Assembly (NCBI RefSeq): GCF_018449515.1
Contig: NZ_JAAVUQ010000009.1
Coordinates: 1 to 64,000, forward strand
Direction of reading: 5' to 3'
Source: Caballeronia sp. dw_19
GTDB taxonomy: Bacteria > Pseudomonadota > Gammaproteobacteria > Burkholderiales > Burkholderiaceae
DNA: 64,000 nt
Part shown: piece after piece, positions 18,158 to 26,935 of the stretch
How positions within the stretch are numbered: the first letter of the stretch is position 1
Layout of the letters: every line of letters begins with the position of its first letter
The notes under the pieces: model-generated
What the model was told of the DNA's origin: nothing
What the model saw: the letters and a program-made list of their open reading frames with translations, nothing else
The model's database searches: none
Made by a program: the position numbers and the translations under genes

Positions 18158-19063
18158 ATGAAAACGACCACTGAAGAACTGCTGGCGTTCGTGACCGTGA
18201 TCGACAGCGGCTCGATCACGGCGGCCGCCGAGACATTGCAGCAAACCGTTTCCGGCGTAAGCCGGGCGTTGACGCGGCTGGAGCACAAGCTCGACGCCAC
18301 GCTGGTGCGGCGGACTACGCGCCGCTTGCAACTCACCGACGAAGGCGAGCTCTTCCTCGTGCGCGCCCGCGCCATCCTCGCCGCGATGGAAGATGCGGAG
18401 GAGTCGATCGCCCGGCAACGCGAGCGGCCGGCGGGGCGGTTGCGCGTAGATGCGGCGTCGCCGTTCATGCTGCATTGCATCGTGCCGCACGTGCAAGCGT
18501 TCGCCGCAGCGTATCCGGAGATCGTGCTGGAACTGAGCAGCAATGAGCGGATTGTCGACTTGATGGAACAGCGCGTGGATATCGCGATCCGGATCGGCGC
18601 TTTGCAGGATTCCACGCTGCACGCGCGTTCGCTCGGCAGCAGCCGGCTGCGCATCCTGGCGAGTCCCGCGTATCTCGCGCAACGCGGGGAGCCGCGTACG
18701 GTAGCGGAATTGCGTCGGCATCGCCTGATCGGTTTTACAGCGCCTGAGAGCCTGAACGACTGGCCGTTGATCGATGACGATTCAGCAAACCGGGATACGG
18801 GCGCGCGCTTTCGGATCGTGCCGGAGATCGCTGCATCGAGTGGCGAGACCATGCGGCAACTTGCGCTGGCCGGCGGCGGTATCGTCTGCCTCGCCGCGTA
18901 CATGACCAGCGCCGACGTGGCCAGTGGGCGCCTGCAAACCGTGATGGACCCCGTTTTGCTCGATGTCCGGCAACCGATCAGCGCGGTGTTTTACCAGAGC
19001 GCATCGATGGCGGGACGGGCGAGAGCCTTCCTCGATTTCCTCGCCGGACGGTTGGTGCTTTAA
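18158..19063 (+). CDS. LysR-family transcriptional regulator
   Basis: A 301-residue regulator. Residues 1-60 form the winged HTH (TEELLAFVTVIDSGSITAAAETLQQTVSGVSRALTRLE, with the family's LVRRTTRRLQLTDEG following). Residues 90-295 form the effector domain (RLRVDAASPFMLHCIVPHVQAF, VDIAIRIG). It resembles the large group of regulators that control a divergently transcribed oxidoreductase, here the epimerase at 17100. The effector is unknown. Confidence 0.9.
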   Translation: MKTTTEELLAFVTVIDSGSITAAAETLQQTVSGVSRALTRLEHKLDATLVRRTTRRLQLTDEGELFLVRARAILAAMEDAEESIARQRERPAGRLRVDAASPFMLHCIVPHVQAFAAAYPEIVLELSSNERIVDLMEQRVDIAIRIGALQDSTLHARSLGSSRLRILASPAYLAQRGEPRTVAELRRHRLIGFTAPESLNDWPLIDDDSANRDTGARFRIVPEIAASSGETMRQLALAGGGIVCLAAYMTSADVASGRLQTVMDPVLLDVRQPISAVFYQSASMAGRARAFLDFLAGRLVL

Positions 19064-19125
19064 AGCGCCCGACGTATGCTGCCGGTTTCCCTTTTCCGAT
19101 TCGTGAACCATTCGTCAACATTCAT

Positions 19126-19515
19126 ATGCCCATTGAACCCATCAACGCGCCAGGTCTCCCGATTCCCGCAGGCCACTACAGCCACGCCACCCGCGCGGGT
19201 AATCTCGTTTGCGTGTCGGGCCAGTTGCCGATGCGTCCCGACGGCACGCATACCGGCGACTTGCCGTTCGAACAACAGGCCCAGCAGGCGCTGGACAATG
19301 TCAGCACCGTGCTGGCGGCGGCCGGCGCGGGGTTGACGGACGTGATCGAAGTGACGGTTTACTTGGTCGGCGTGGATCACTGGAAAACTTTCAACGAGAT
19401 CTACGCGCGCCATTTCGGTGACTGGAAACCCGCGCGGGCAGTCGTTCCCGTGGGCGCGCTACATTATGGTTATCTGCTGGAAATCGCGGCGCGGGCTTGG
19501 TTGGAACCGGCTTGA
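19126..19515 (+). CDS. RidA-family protein (enamine/imine deaminase)
   Basis: A 129-residue YjgF/YER057c/UK114-family trimer-forming protein. Landmarks are AGNLVCVSGQLPM, QQALDNVSTVLAAAGAGLTDVIEVTVYL and KPARAVVPVGALHYGYLLEIAARAW. The conserved arginine that anchors the substrate carboxylate is Arg104. RidA proteins hydrolyse reactive enamines and imines made by PLP enzymes; subfamily relatives may act on other small imines. It lies downstream of the LysR gene with a 62-bp gap, and co-transcription is possible but not shown. Confidence 0.88.
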   Translation: MPIEPINAPGLPIPAGHYSHATRAGNLVCVSGQLPMRPDGTHTGDLPFEQQAQQALDNVSTVLAAAGAGLTDVIEVTVYLVGVDHWKTFNEIYARHFGDWKPARAVVPVGALHYGYLLEIAARAWLEPA

Positions 19516-19634
19516 GTTGTTGTTTGAGTGAGTGGTAAGTATGGATCGGGGCGAGCGCACAGGCGTTCGAATCCCGTTGGCGTAAAGCGGCAGCGCTTTT
19601 ATCATGGCGAGGTCGCGTCCTCACAGGTGACCTC

Positions 19635-21089
19635 ATGATCCAACTTGTGCTGCTTTTGCTGGGCGTGGACTACCTGCGCCGCCGTTGGCTTACGCTGGCC
19701 CTGGCGGGCGGCATCTGGCTGGTGATCGGGGTGTCGGTGTTTATCGACGCTCTCGACGGCGTCCTGTATTTTCCTATCCACGTCTTCGCTTGGCTGCTTC
19801 TCGTCGAAGGTCTTGCGACCCTTGCTGTTGCGGGCATTGGCGTGGGTGGCCAGCGCACGCTGCGTTACGTGAAAGGTGGCGCGTTCACCCTCGCCGCGCT
19901 GCTGATCATGGCGGGCAATCATCACGGCAACTTCGTTCTGTCGATGATCTTCGGCACGCTTTTTCTCGCCGATGGTTTGCTGCAGAGCGTGTCGGCTGTC
20001 GTGGTGCGTTATAGCCGATGGAGGATCGTGCTGGCGCTGGCTATTGTCGAAATCCTGCTCGCCATCTTTTTCTTCGAACCCTATCCGACCCACTATGTTG
20101 GCACAGCGCCTTACGCGATCGGGCTCGGACTCGCATTCGGCGGTTGGAACATCCTGTGGATCGCGTTTCGCGTACGCCGTATGGAAAGCCTGCCGCCTGA
20201 AAACGAGAAGGCGCTGGCGCTTTCCGATGACGTCATCGCCGACTCCACCCTCGCTGAAAAGTCCGCTACGGCAAAGGCCGCTGCGGGCGCGGCGGCGACC
20301 GAGGCCGACGGCCCGTTCGAATGGGACGGTCCCCCCGCCGCCGATGAAAAAGCGCTCACCGTGCATGTGTGGACGCCCGTCGGGTCCGCGCGGGCGCAGG
20401 CCAATCGGCGCCTGATCGTGGACCGCTACATTGCCGCCATCGACGCGAACGGCGTCATCTCGACGGGCCACGCAGCGCTCGAGTCACCCGAGGGCATTTA
20501 CATCAGTCTGTATCCGGGTGTGGAAATCGACCGTTCGCCGGACGAGTTCGGGCGCATCTTGCGTGCGACCCGCGAGAACAACGTGCCGGGCACCTTCCAG
20601 CCGGATTACGTGACGGAATCGAAGGCGTGGTGCGAATCCACGACCCGCGTGCGTATTCGTAATTACCGGCCGGATCGGTTGCAGGCATTCTGGGAGAAAT
20701 ATCGGCAGGATCAGACGTATAACCTGACCTACCGGAATTGTTCCAGCACTGTTTCCAAGGCGCTGGAAGCAGCGCTCGAAGGGTCAGTGGGCACCTTTCA
20801 TGGCCACGATACGGGTTGGCGCGCGTTCCTGCGCCTGATCGTCACGCCGGAGCTATGGGTGGCCGCGCAGATCCGCAAACGCGCGGCCACCATGGCCTGG
20901 ACTCCGGGCCTGACGCTCGACTACGCGCGGGCGCTCAGCATGCTGGCCGACCCCAGGCCGTTTGGTTATCTCAAGATGGCGCGGCTCGCGGTGCGCAAGA
21001 TGCTGCGCTCGCGGCGCGAATGGCGACAGGAAGCGTCCGATGCCGCCGACGCCCGCGCAGGCCGGATGGACGGCTCGAGCGTTTCATAG
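19635..21089 (+). CDS. HdeD-like membrane domain fused to a putative permuted papain-like (NlpC/P60-LRAT type) domain
   Basis: A 484-residue two-domain protein. Residues 1-180 contain six hydrophobic segments with the DUF308/HdeD pattern (RWLTLALAGGIWLVIGVSVF, GTLFLADGLLQSVSAVVVRYSRWR). A polar Ala/Glu-rich linker covers 185-240. Residues 245-385 carry VISTGHAALESPEGIYISLYPG (His279) and TYNLTYRNCSSTVSKALEAAL (Cys369). A His preceding an NC-motif Cys is the order found in circularly permuted papain-like enzymes such as LRAT/YiiX proteins. HdeD proteins are linked to acid resistance. The enzyme role of the second half is an inference from motif order. Confidence 0.75.
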   Translation: MIQLVLLLLGVDYLRRRWLTLALAGGIWLVIGVSVFIDALDGVLYFPIHVFAWLLLVEGLATLAVAGIGVGGQRTLRYVKGGAFTLAALLIMAGNHHGNFVLSMIFGTLFLADGLLQSVSAVVVRYSRWRIVLALAIVEILLAIFFFEPYPTHYVGTAPYAIGLGLAFGGWNILWIAFRVRRMESLPPENEKALALSDDVIADSTLAEKSATAKAAAGAAATEADGPFEWDGPPAADEKALTVHVWTPVGSARAQANRRLIVDRYIAAIDANGVISTGHAALESPEGIYISLYPGVEIDRSPDEFGRILRATRENNVPGTFQPDYVTESKAWCESTTRVRIRNYRPDRLQAFWEKYRQDQTYNLTYRNCSSTVSKALEAALEGSVGTFHGHDTGWRAFLRLIVTPELWVAAQIRKRAATMAWTPGLTLDYARALSMLADPRPFGYLKMARLAVRKMLRSRREWRQEASDAADARAGRMDGSSVS

Positions 21090-21164
21090 GTGGCGTGAGG
21101 TAGCGCGGTGCGACTCATCGGTGCGCCGCGGTCGTCCATTCGCCAGTTGTTTCGCCCGTTGTTG

Positions 21165-21254
21165 TTGGCAGCTCAGGCGTTGGCAACCCAAGCGTCCGCA
21201 GTTCAGGGAGTTGCAGCTCGGGCACTTGCAACTCAAGCGTGTGCAACTCATGCG
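21165..21254. repeat. Degenerate 15-bp tandem repeat spanning the acpA-like stop codon
   Basis: Six imperfect units follow one another: TTGGCAGCTCAGGCG, TTGGCAACCCAAGCG, TCCGCAGTTCAGGGAG, TTGCAGCTCGGGCAC, TTGCAACTCAAGCG and TGTGCAACTCATGCG. The last unit contains the stop codon of the phosphatase gene on the minus strand. The array is otherwise intergenic, between the HdeD-fusion gene and the phosphatase. Confidence 0.75.
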
Positions 21255-22936
21255 AGATCGAGCGTGGCCGTCATGTCCCCTAGCGGCGCTTCGCCGTTTG
21301 CCGCGAATGCCCGGTCGCGCGCGACCACGCCGTCAAGCGGCACCAGGTCGTGGACGCGCGTGATGAAACGCAGGATGGAGTTCGTGTCGTAGACCGTATG
21401 GTCGACGAGCCCCTTCTTCGCGAACGGCGCAATCACCAGGGCTGGAATGCGCGACCCGGGTCCCCATCGATCTCCTTTCGGCGGCGGCACGTGATCCCAC
21501 CAACCACCGTTCTCGTCGTGCGTGATGATGACGACCGTGCTTTCCCATTGGGGGCCGCGCTGGATTCGCTCGACTATGTTGGCGAGATGCCGGTCACCCG
21601 ATTCGACATCGGCATAACCCGCATGCATGTTCAGATTGCCTTGCGGTTTGTAGAACGTCACAGCCGGCAGCTGGCCCGCGTCAATGTCCGCAATGAGTTT
21701 GTTGGTCGACGGATCGTCGCCCAGACCGGCGTCGCGCAAGTGTTGCGTGCGAGCCTCGGTACCGGGCGCAAAGCTGCGGAAATAATTGAACGGTTGGTGG
21801 TGATACTGGAAATCGGGAACCATGCCCGTGTCGCGATGCGTGAGCGCATAGTCCCAACCGCCGCTATACCACGCCCAGTCCACGCCTTTGTCCGATAACC
21901 GGTCGCCGATGGTGGCGTAACTCTGCGGCGGCAGCACGCGATAATTCGACGGGTCCGCCAGCGCCGGATCGCCGCCTTCCGCCGGGCGGACGTTACTCGG
22001 CTGATAGGGCGGCGCCATTGTGTTGACCGCGTAGCCGTCGGCTGTGAGCGCGCCGTCGTTGACGTAGGACGGGGGGCCATCGAGTGCAGATGCCGGTGAA
22101 TCGGCCGCGAGTTTCAGGCGTGTGCCCAGCGGATCGTTTCCATCCAGGACGGACAAGAGCTTTTTAGCCGGACCGTTATGCGCATCCGGATAAAACGGAG
22201 CCTGTGCCGAAATCAGATAAATATGATTGAGCCAGGAACCCCCAAACGCGGCCATGAAGAAGTTGTCGCACAGCACGTTTTGCCGGGCGATGTTCCAGAG
22301 CTTCAGCGAATCAGCCGAATTGCGGTAATGCCCCATGACCAGGCCGCCGGAATCGCCCCATGCCGCGAACTGGTTATTGCGGCCCGCGTTGATCTGCATC
22401 TGGTTCTGATAGAAACGGTGCACGAGGTCGCGTGTGATGACGCCGTTCGGCAGCGGTTGCCCCTGCGCGTCGACAAGATGGAACGGTCCGTTCGGCACGC
22501 CGTCGATCTGCTTTTCCGAAATCATGTAGCGCTTGCCATCCACTTCCTGCGCTTGCGGCACGAGGCCGCCCCAGATTTTCGGCAGCACAGGCATGGGCGT
22601 GCGCCCGTCGCGGTCTAGCTGCACGTAGCGCGACGCCGGCACGGCTTCCAGCGGATATTGCACGCCGGGATAGTTACCCCAGAGGTTGCTGAAGCTGCGA
22701 TTTTCCGCGTAGATCACGACAATATGGCGGACCTGCGCCTGCAGCGTTTTGTCGAACGCGATATCAGCGGCCGTCTTGGGCGTAGCCGGGCGCGAGTCAA
22801 AGAGATTACAGCCGCTCAGCGACAATCCGGTAAGGCTGGCCAGGCCGACCCCAGCCGCAAGCAGGCGGCGGCGCACGGGATCGTGGGGCAGGTCGGACGC
22901 GGGTTGTTCGTCGCGGGGGTCGTCTGTGTGGCTCAT
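21248..22936 (-). CDS. AcpA-type phosphatase / phosphoesterase-family lipoprotein
   Basis: A 562-residue exported enzyme of the phosphoesterase (phospholipase C/AcpA) family. The N-terminus carries a twin-arginine-like run VRRRLLAAG and a lipobox LSGC (Cys43), so it may be a Tat-exported lipoprotein. Family motifs are HIVVIYAENRSFSNLWG (metal-binding Glu/Asn near residue 80), WGDSGGLVMGHY, DNFFMAAFGGSWLNH and VVIITHDENGGWWDHVPPP (His/Asp/Glu metal ligands). It cleaves phosphate esters, possibly phospholipids, in the envelope. The gene is monocistronic, with a repeat-containing promoter region at 22977-23022. Confidence 0.88.
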   Translation of the reverse strand: MSHTDDPRDEQPASDLPHDPVRRRLLAAGVGLASLTGLSLSGCNLFDSRPATPKTAADIAFDKTLQAQVRHIVVIYAENRSFSNLWGNYPGVQYPLEAVPASRYVQLDRDGRTPMPVLPKIWGGLVPQAQEVDGKRYMISEKQIDGVPNGPFHLVDAQGQPLPNGVITRDLVHRFYQNQMQINAGRNNQFAAWGDSGGLVMGHYRNSADSLKLWNIARQNVLCDNFFMAAFGGSWLNHIYLISAQAPFYPDAHNGPAKKLLSVLDGNDPLGTRLKLAADSPASALDGPPSYVNDGALTADGYAVNTMAPPYQPSNVRPAEGGDPALADPSNYRVLPPQSYATIGDRLSDKGVDWAWYSGGWDYALTHRDTGMVPDFQYHHQPFNYFRSFAPGTEARTQHLRDAGLGDDPSTNKLIADIDAGQLPAVTFYKPQGNLNMHAGYADVESGDRHLANIVERIQRGPQWESTVVIITHDENGGWWDHVPPPKGDRWGPGSRIPALVIAPFAKKGLVDHTVYDTNSILRFITRVHDLVPLDGVVARDRAFAANGEAPLGDMTATLDLA

Positions 22937-23322
22937 CGTTGCTCCTGGATGTCTGGCGGCTCATCAATGTGCTTATTGATGTAGCTAAATAATGTGACTC
23001 AATGATGTAGCTAAATAATGTGGCTCGTCAAAGTGATCCAATCTTGAGGCTGACTATTCTGAATCAAAGCATTGAATCAAACCCGCGATTCAAGGCAATG
23101 CCCGAGCACAGGACGGCTACCCGGCCACATATGGCGAAGAGCGCCTGCGCGTTGTTTCATCGCCCTTCGTCTATCTGAATCTTGCCCGGAAATGCACGGT
23201 TGCCGATAGCTGACCGAACGGCCTATGCGCCCAAAGAATAGGTCGGCCCAGACGTCATAGGCCGTTCGGCCGACTGGAAAGCGTCACGCTGGGCGACTAC
23301 TATCGTTCGAACTGTCCGGGAA
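22937..23322. promoter_or_regulatory. Intergenic region upstream of the AcpA-type gene with two kinds of repeat
   Basis: Upstream of the phosphatase start lie two copies of TGATGTAGCTAAATAATGTG (22977-22996 and 23003-23022, period 26). Farther right is a perfect inverted repeat CCGAACGGCCTATG (23214-23227) and CATAGGCCGTTCGG (23256-23269) with a 28-base spacer, close to the 3' end of the TauE/SafE gene. The direct repeats fit an operator. The inverted repeat could fold in transcripts reading through from the exporter gene. No coding signal was seen. Confidence 0.5.
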
Positions 23323-24141
23323 TCAACTGAGTACCAGTTTCACGCCGACAATCACCAGCGTGGCGGCCAGCACGTTGCGCAGCAGCACCTCCGGCGCCCG
23401 GGAGGAAAGCATGCTGCCCAGCACGATCCCTGGCAGCGAACCCACGAGCAGGGACAGCAGCAGGTCCCAGTTGACGGAACCGAGCAGCCAGTGGCCGGTC
23501 CCCGCAATTAGCGTAAGCGGAACCGCGTGCGCAATATCCGACCCGACTATTCGCGCAGTCGGCAAACGCGGGTAGAGGAGCAACAGGACGGTCACGCCAA
23601 TGGCGCCCGCGCCGACCGAGGTGATCGACACCAGCACGCCCAGGATTGCGCCGGTCAGCACGGTCCAGGCCACGGTGCGGGTTTCACGGCTCGCCGCTCC
23701 TGGTTTTCCGCTTGCCTCGCGGGCCATCCCGGTCTTGTAGGCCAGGCGCGCGAGTTGTGGGCGGAACACGAGCGAGACAGCGGTAACAAGTAGCGCGGAG
23801 CCCAGCACGAGCTGGATCACCCGGGCGGCGGCGGGGGTGTTCAAACCGTATCGGTTGAGCAGGACCAGGGTGATCGCCGCTGCAGGGATGCTTCCCGCCG
23901 CAAGCCGGCCGGTGATACGCCAGTCCACGGACCCCCTGATGCCGTGGACCAGGGTGCCGGCTGTCTTGGTCGCGGCCGCGTAGAGCAGGTCCGTGCCGAC
24001 CGCGGTGGCCGGGTGGATGCCGAACAGGAGCACCAGCAGCGGCGTCATCAGCGAGCCGCCGCCCACGCCGGTCAGGCCCACGAGGAAGCCGACAGCCAGG
24101 CCGGATGCTGAATACAGTAAGTCGATGTGCGGAAAAGACAT
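23323..24141 (-). CDS. TauE/SafE-family (TSUP) membrane transporter
   Basis: A 272-residue inner-membrane protein with about eight hydrophobic segments and the family repeat GFLVGLTGVGGGSLMTPLLVLLFGIHP near the N-terminus, mirrored by LGVLVSITSVGAGAIGVTVLLLLYPRLP in the second half. TSUP proteins export or import sulfite, sulfoacetate or other organosulfur and carboxylate anions; the substrate here is unknown. The start at 24141 is chosen because MSFPHIDLLYSASG leads straight into the first membrane segment. The open frame continues far upstream, but only as antisense of the glucosidase gene. Confidence 0.85.
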   Translation of the reverse strand: MSFPHIDLLYSASGLAVGFLVGLTGVGGGSLMTPLLVLLFGIHPATAVGTDLLYAAATKTAGTLVHGIRGSVDWRITGRLAAGSIPAAAITLVLLNRYGLNTPAAARVIQLVLGSALLVTAVSLVFRPQLARLAYKTGMAREASGKPGAASRETRTVAWTVLTGAILGVLVSITSVGAGAIGVTVLLLLYPRLPTARIVGSDIAHAVPLTLIAGTGHWLLGSVNWDLLLSLLVGSLPGIVLGSMLSSRAPEVLLRNVLAATLVIVGVKLVLS

Positions 24142-24294
24142 GCGGCGGGGAGAACCGGTTGAATGAGCGTCGGTCGAAAAACGGTCGATGATAGCGGGTC
24201 CACGGTGCGCTTGCCTCCGGTCCGCGAAAATTGATTCGCAGGCTCCGGCCGTACAATCGGCCGGGTGTCCAGGCAACTCTTTCAGGAAGGTGTA

Positions 24295-26643
24295 ATGGAA
24301 ACGAAGGAACAACAGCAAGCAAAGCAGGCGCTCAGCGACCGGCACGCCAGTGATATCGCTCGCGACCCTGCCCATGACGCCGCTCATGACGACATGCCCG
24401 ACCCGATCCGCAGTACGGCCGGCGTTCGCGAGGTTCCTCCGTCGACGCCCGTCGACAACACGGACGGCGCATTTATCGCGACCGAACATACGAACTACGC
24501 GAACGAGCGCCAGTTCGTGCTCAAGGCCGGCAACACCTTCGTGGTCAACGACGCAAACGGCGACATCCGCGGCAATGACGACGGTCTTTTCGTGAACGAC
24601 ACCCGCGTGTTGTCGCAGTTGCGCCTGACCTTCGGCGGACGCTCGCCGTCGCTCCTGTCCGGCAGTGTGTCCAGCGACAACGCCGTCTTTACCGCGCATC
24701 TGACCAACCGGCCGCTGCCGCCTATCGGCGGGGCGACCACGCCCGAGGGCGTGATCCACGTCGAGCGCCGCCGGGTGTTGTCGCGGCACGTGCTGCACGA
24801 AGCCATTGTGTTGACCAACTACGGAACCGAACCGGCCACCGTGCCGCTTTCGATCAATTTCGCCGCCGACTTCCACGACATGTTCGAGGTGCGCGGATCC
24901 ACGCGCCCGAAACGAGGGGCAATGCGCGAGCCGTGCATCGAAGATGGCGAAGTCGTGTTGCGCTATACGGGTCTGGATGAGGTCGAGCGGACCGCGCGCA
25001 TCCAGTTTTCGCCTGCACCGCATTCGCTCTCGGTCAATCGTGCGGATTACGTGCTGCGGATACAGTCGGAAACGGCCATGTCGATCTACTTGTCGATCAC
25101 GGCCGTTACGCACGCGTTGAGCGACGCGAGCGCGGAGAGCAAGAAGATCGCAGAGGAAGGCGCTGAATGCGCGCCGGAATCGGGGCGCCCGGCCATTCGC
25201 GAGGCACTTGTCGATGCGCATCGGCGCATGCGCGAGCGGCGGCGTTCGGTGGCGCGCGTGCGTTCGAGCAATCCGTTGTTCAGCGAATGGATCGATCGTT
25301 CGCTCGCCGATCTCGGTTTGCTGACGACTGATCTCGAAACCGGACCGTATCCGTACGCAGGCATTCCATGGTTTTCCACGGCTTTCGGCCGCGACGCCAT
25401 CATTACTTCGCTGCAGATGTTATGGATCGATCCGTCGCTTGCCCGTGGCGTGCTGCGGTTTCTCGCGGCACATCAGGCCCGCGAAGACTCCGCATTTCGC
25501 GATGCGGAAGTGGGCAAGATCATGCACGAGACCCGCAATAGCGAAATGGCTGCTACGGGCGAAGTGCCGTTTGCGATGTACTACGGCGGGGTCGACAGCA
25601 CGCCGCTGTTCGTCGCGCTGGCCGGCGCATACGCCGAGCGAACCGGCGACACCGCGTTGATCGACGAATTGTGGCCAGCCCTGCAACTGGCCGCGCAATG
25701 GATCGCACGCCATTGCGACAAGAACGAATTCGGCTTGCTGAGCTACCAGCGCGCAACGGAAGCGGGGCTTGCCAACCAGGGATGGAAAGACAGCGGCGAC
25801 TCGGTGTTTCACGCCGATGGCAGTTTCCCGATCGGACCGATCTCGCTGGTCGAAGTCCAGGCCTATGCGTCCACCGCGTTTGCCACCATGGCCCGCTTCG
25901 CAAGGCGGCGCAACGCGCCGGAGCAGGCGCTGGACTTCGAGCAACGCGCGCAAAACATCCGCGAACGTGTGGAGACAATGTTCTGGATGCCCGAGTCGGA
26001 GTTCTACGGTATCGCGCTCGACGGCAAGGGCGAGCTGTGCAAGGTGTTGGCGTCGAATGCGGGACACTTGCTGGCCTTTGACCTGGTCGAACGCAGCCGC
26101 GGTGAAGCCGTCGCGCGCCAGCTTGAGTCGACCCTGTTCAACACCGGCTGGGGCGTCCGCACGCTGGCAGCAGGCCAGCCACGCTTCAATCCCATGTCGT
26201 ACCACAACGGCTCCGTGTGGCCGCATGACAGCGCCATGTGCGCTCGCGGGCTCGCACGCTACGGTGACCGCGGCGGTGCAGTGCGCCTGTTGCAGGCACT
26301 GTTCGAAGCGGCCGTCACGTTCGATATGCGCCTGCCCGAGCTGTTCTGCGGCTTCACCCGGCAACGTGGCGAACGGCCGATCGGCTATCCGGTCGCGTGC
26401 TTGCCGCAAGCCTGGGCGGCCGGATCGCCGTTCATGATCCTGGAGGCCTGTCTCGGGGTCACGATCGACGCCGAGCACGAGGAGGTGCGTATCGACCGGC
26501 CGCAGTTGCCTGATGGCATCGATTGGCTGGAGATTGGCGAACTGAGGGTCGGGAACAAAACCGTGTCTATAACCTTTCGGCGAGTTGGAGGGCAAGTCGT
26601 GCCGTCTATCGAAGGCGATATCCGGGTGGTCGCGGTGCTTTAA
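24295..26643 (+). CDS. Amylo-alpha-1,6-glucosidase (glycogen-debranching-type)
   Basis: A 782-residue protein. After a polar, low-complexity N-terminal 50 residues, residues 60-270 match the N-terminal glycogen-debranching domain (FVVNDANGDIRGNDDGLFVNDTRVLSQLRLTFGG). Residues 340-740 are the GH-like alpha/alpha barrel (YPYAGIPWFSTAFGRDAIITSLQMLW, LSYQRATEAGLANQGWKDSGDSVFH, MSYHNGSVWPHDSAMCARGLA). The Asp/Glu in GWKDSGDS and the VWPHD segment lie where these enzymes have catalytic acids. It trims 1,6-linked glucose branches. An AGGAAGG site precedes the ATG at 24295. It is divergent from the TauE/SafE gene. Confidence 0.9.
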   Translation: METKEQQQAKQALSDRHASDIARDPAHDAAHDDMPDPIRSTAGVREVPPSTPVDNTDGAFIATEHTNYANERQFVLKAGNTFVVNDANGDIRGNDDGLFVNDTRVLSQLRLTFGGRSPSLLSGSVSSDNAVFTAHLTNRPLPPIGGATTPEGVIHVERRRVLSRHVLHEAIVLTNYGTEPATVPLSINFAADFHDMFEVRGSTRPKRGAMREPCIEDGEVVLRYTGLDEVERTARIQFSPAPHSLSVNRADYVLRIQSETAMSIYLSITAVTHALSDASAESKKIAEEGAECAPESGRPAIREALVDAHRRMRERRRSVARVRSSNPLFSEWIDRSLADLGLLTTDLETGPYPYAGIPWFSTAFGRDAIITSLQMLWIDPSLARGVLRFLAAHQAREDSAFRDAEVGKIMHETRNSEMAATGEVPFAMYYGGVDSTPLFVALAGAYAERTGDTALIDELWPALQLAAQWIARHCDKNEFGLLSYQRATEAGLANQGWKDSGDSVFHADGSFPIGPISLVEVQAYASTAFATMARFARRRNAPEQALDFEQRAQNIRERVETMFWMPESEFYGIALDGKGELCKVLASNAGHLLAFDLVERSRGEAVARQLESTLFNTGWGVRTLAAGQPRFNPMSYHNGSVWPHDSAMCARGLARYGDRGGAVRLLQALFEAAVTFDMRLPELFCGFTRQRGERPIGYPVACLPQAWAAGSPFMILEACLGVTIDAEHEEVRIDRPQLPDGIDWLEIGELRVGNKTVSITFRRVGGQVVPSIEGDIRVVAVL

Positions 26644-26935
26644 CCGCACCGCGAACGCTTGACCATCGCTTAGCCGCTTAGCGCACTGGCGAGGTATCGC
26701 GCAAAGGCTATATCTGGAATGGGGATAAAGGTCCTGGGCCGCCTTTTCCATTTCCAGGCGATATCGTTCGCCCGGTGAACGGGTTCATGCCGGATGGTGC
26801 TGCCGGCGGAATTGCCCCAAAGCGGCCGCCTACCCACATGCGCCGCTAGCCGGAGCCAACGACCATCCGCCGCTCTCCTGGGTCCGTTGCTTGCTGAAAC
26901 CCGGTCTTCCATCATCGTTTTTAGGGAGACCGCAC

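Noticed and set aside
24142..25221. Upstream extension of the TauE/SafE frame over the glucosidase gene
   Set aside because: The first 360 codons are antisense to the glucosidase gene and have no family text; the transporter begins at 24141.
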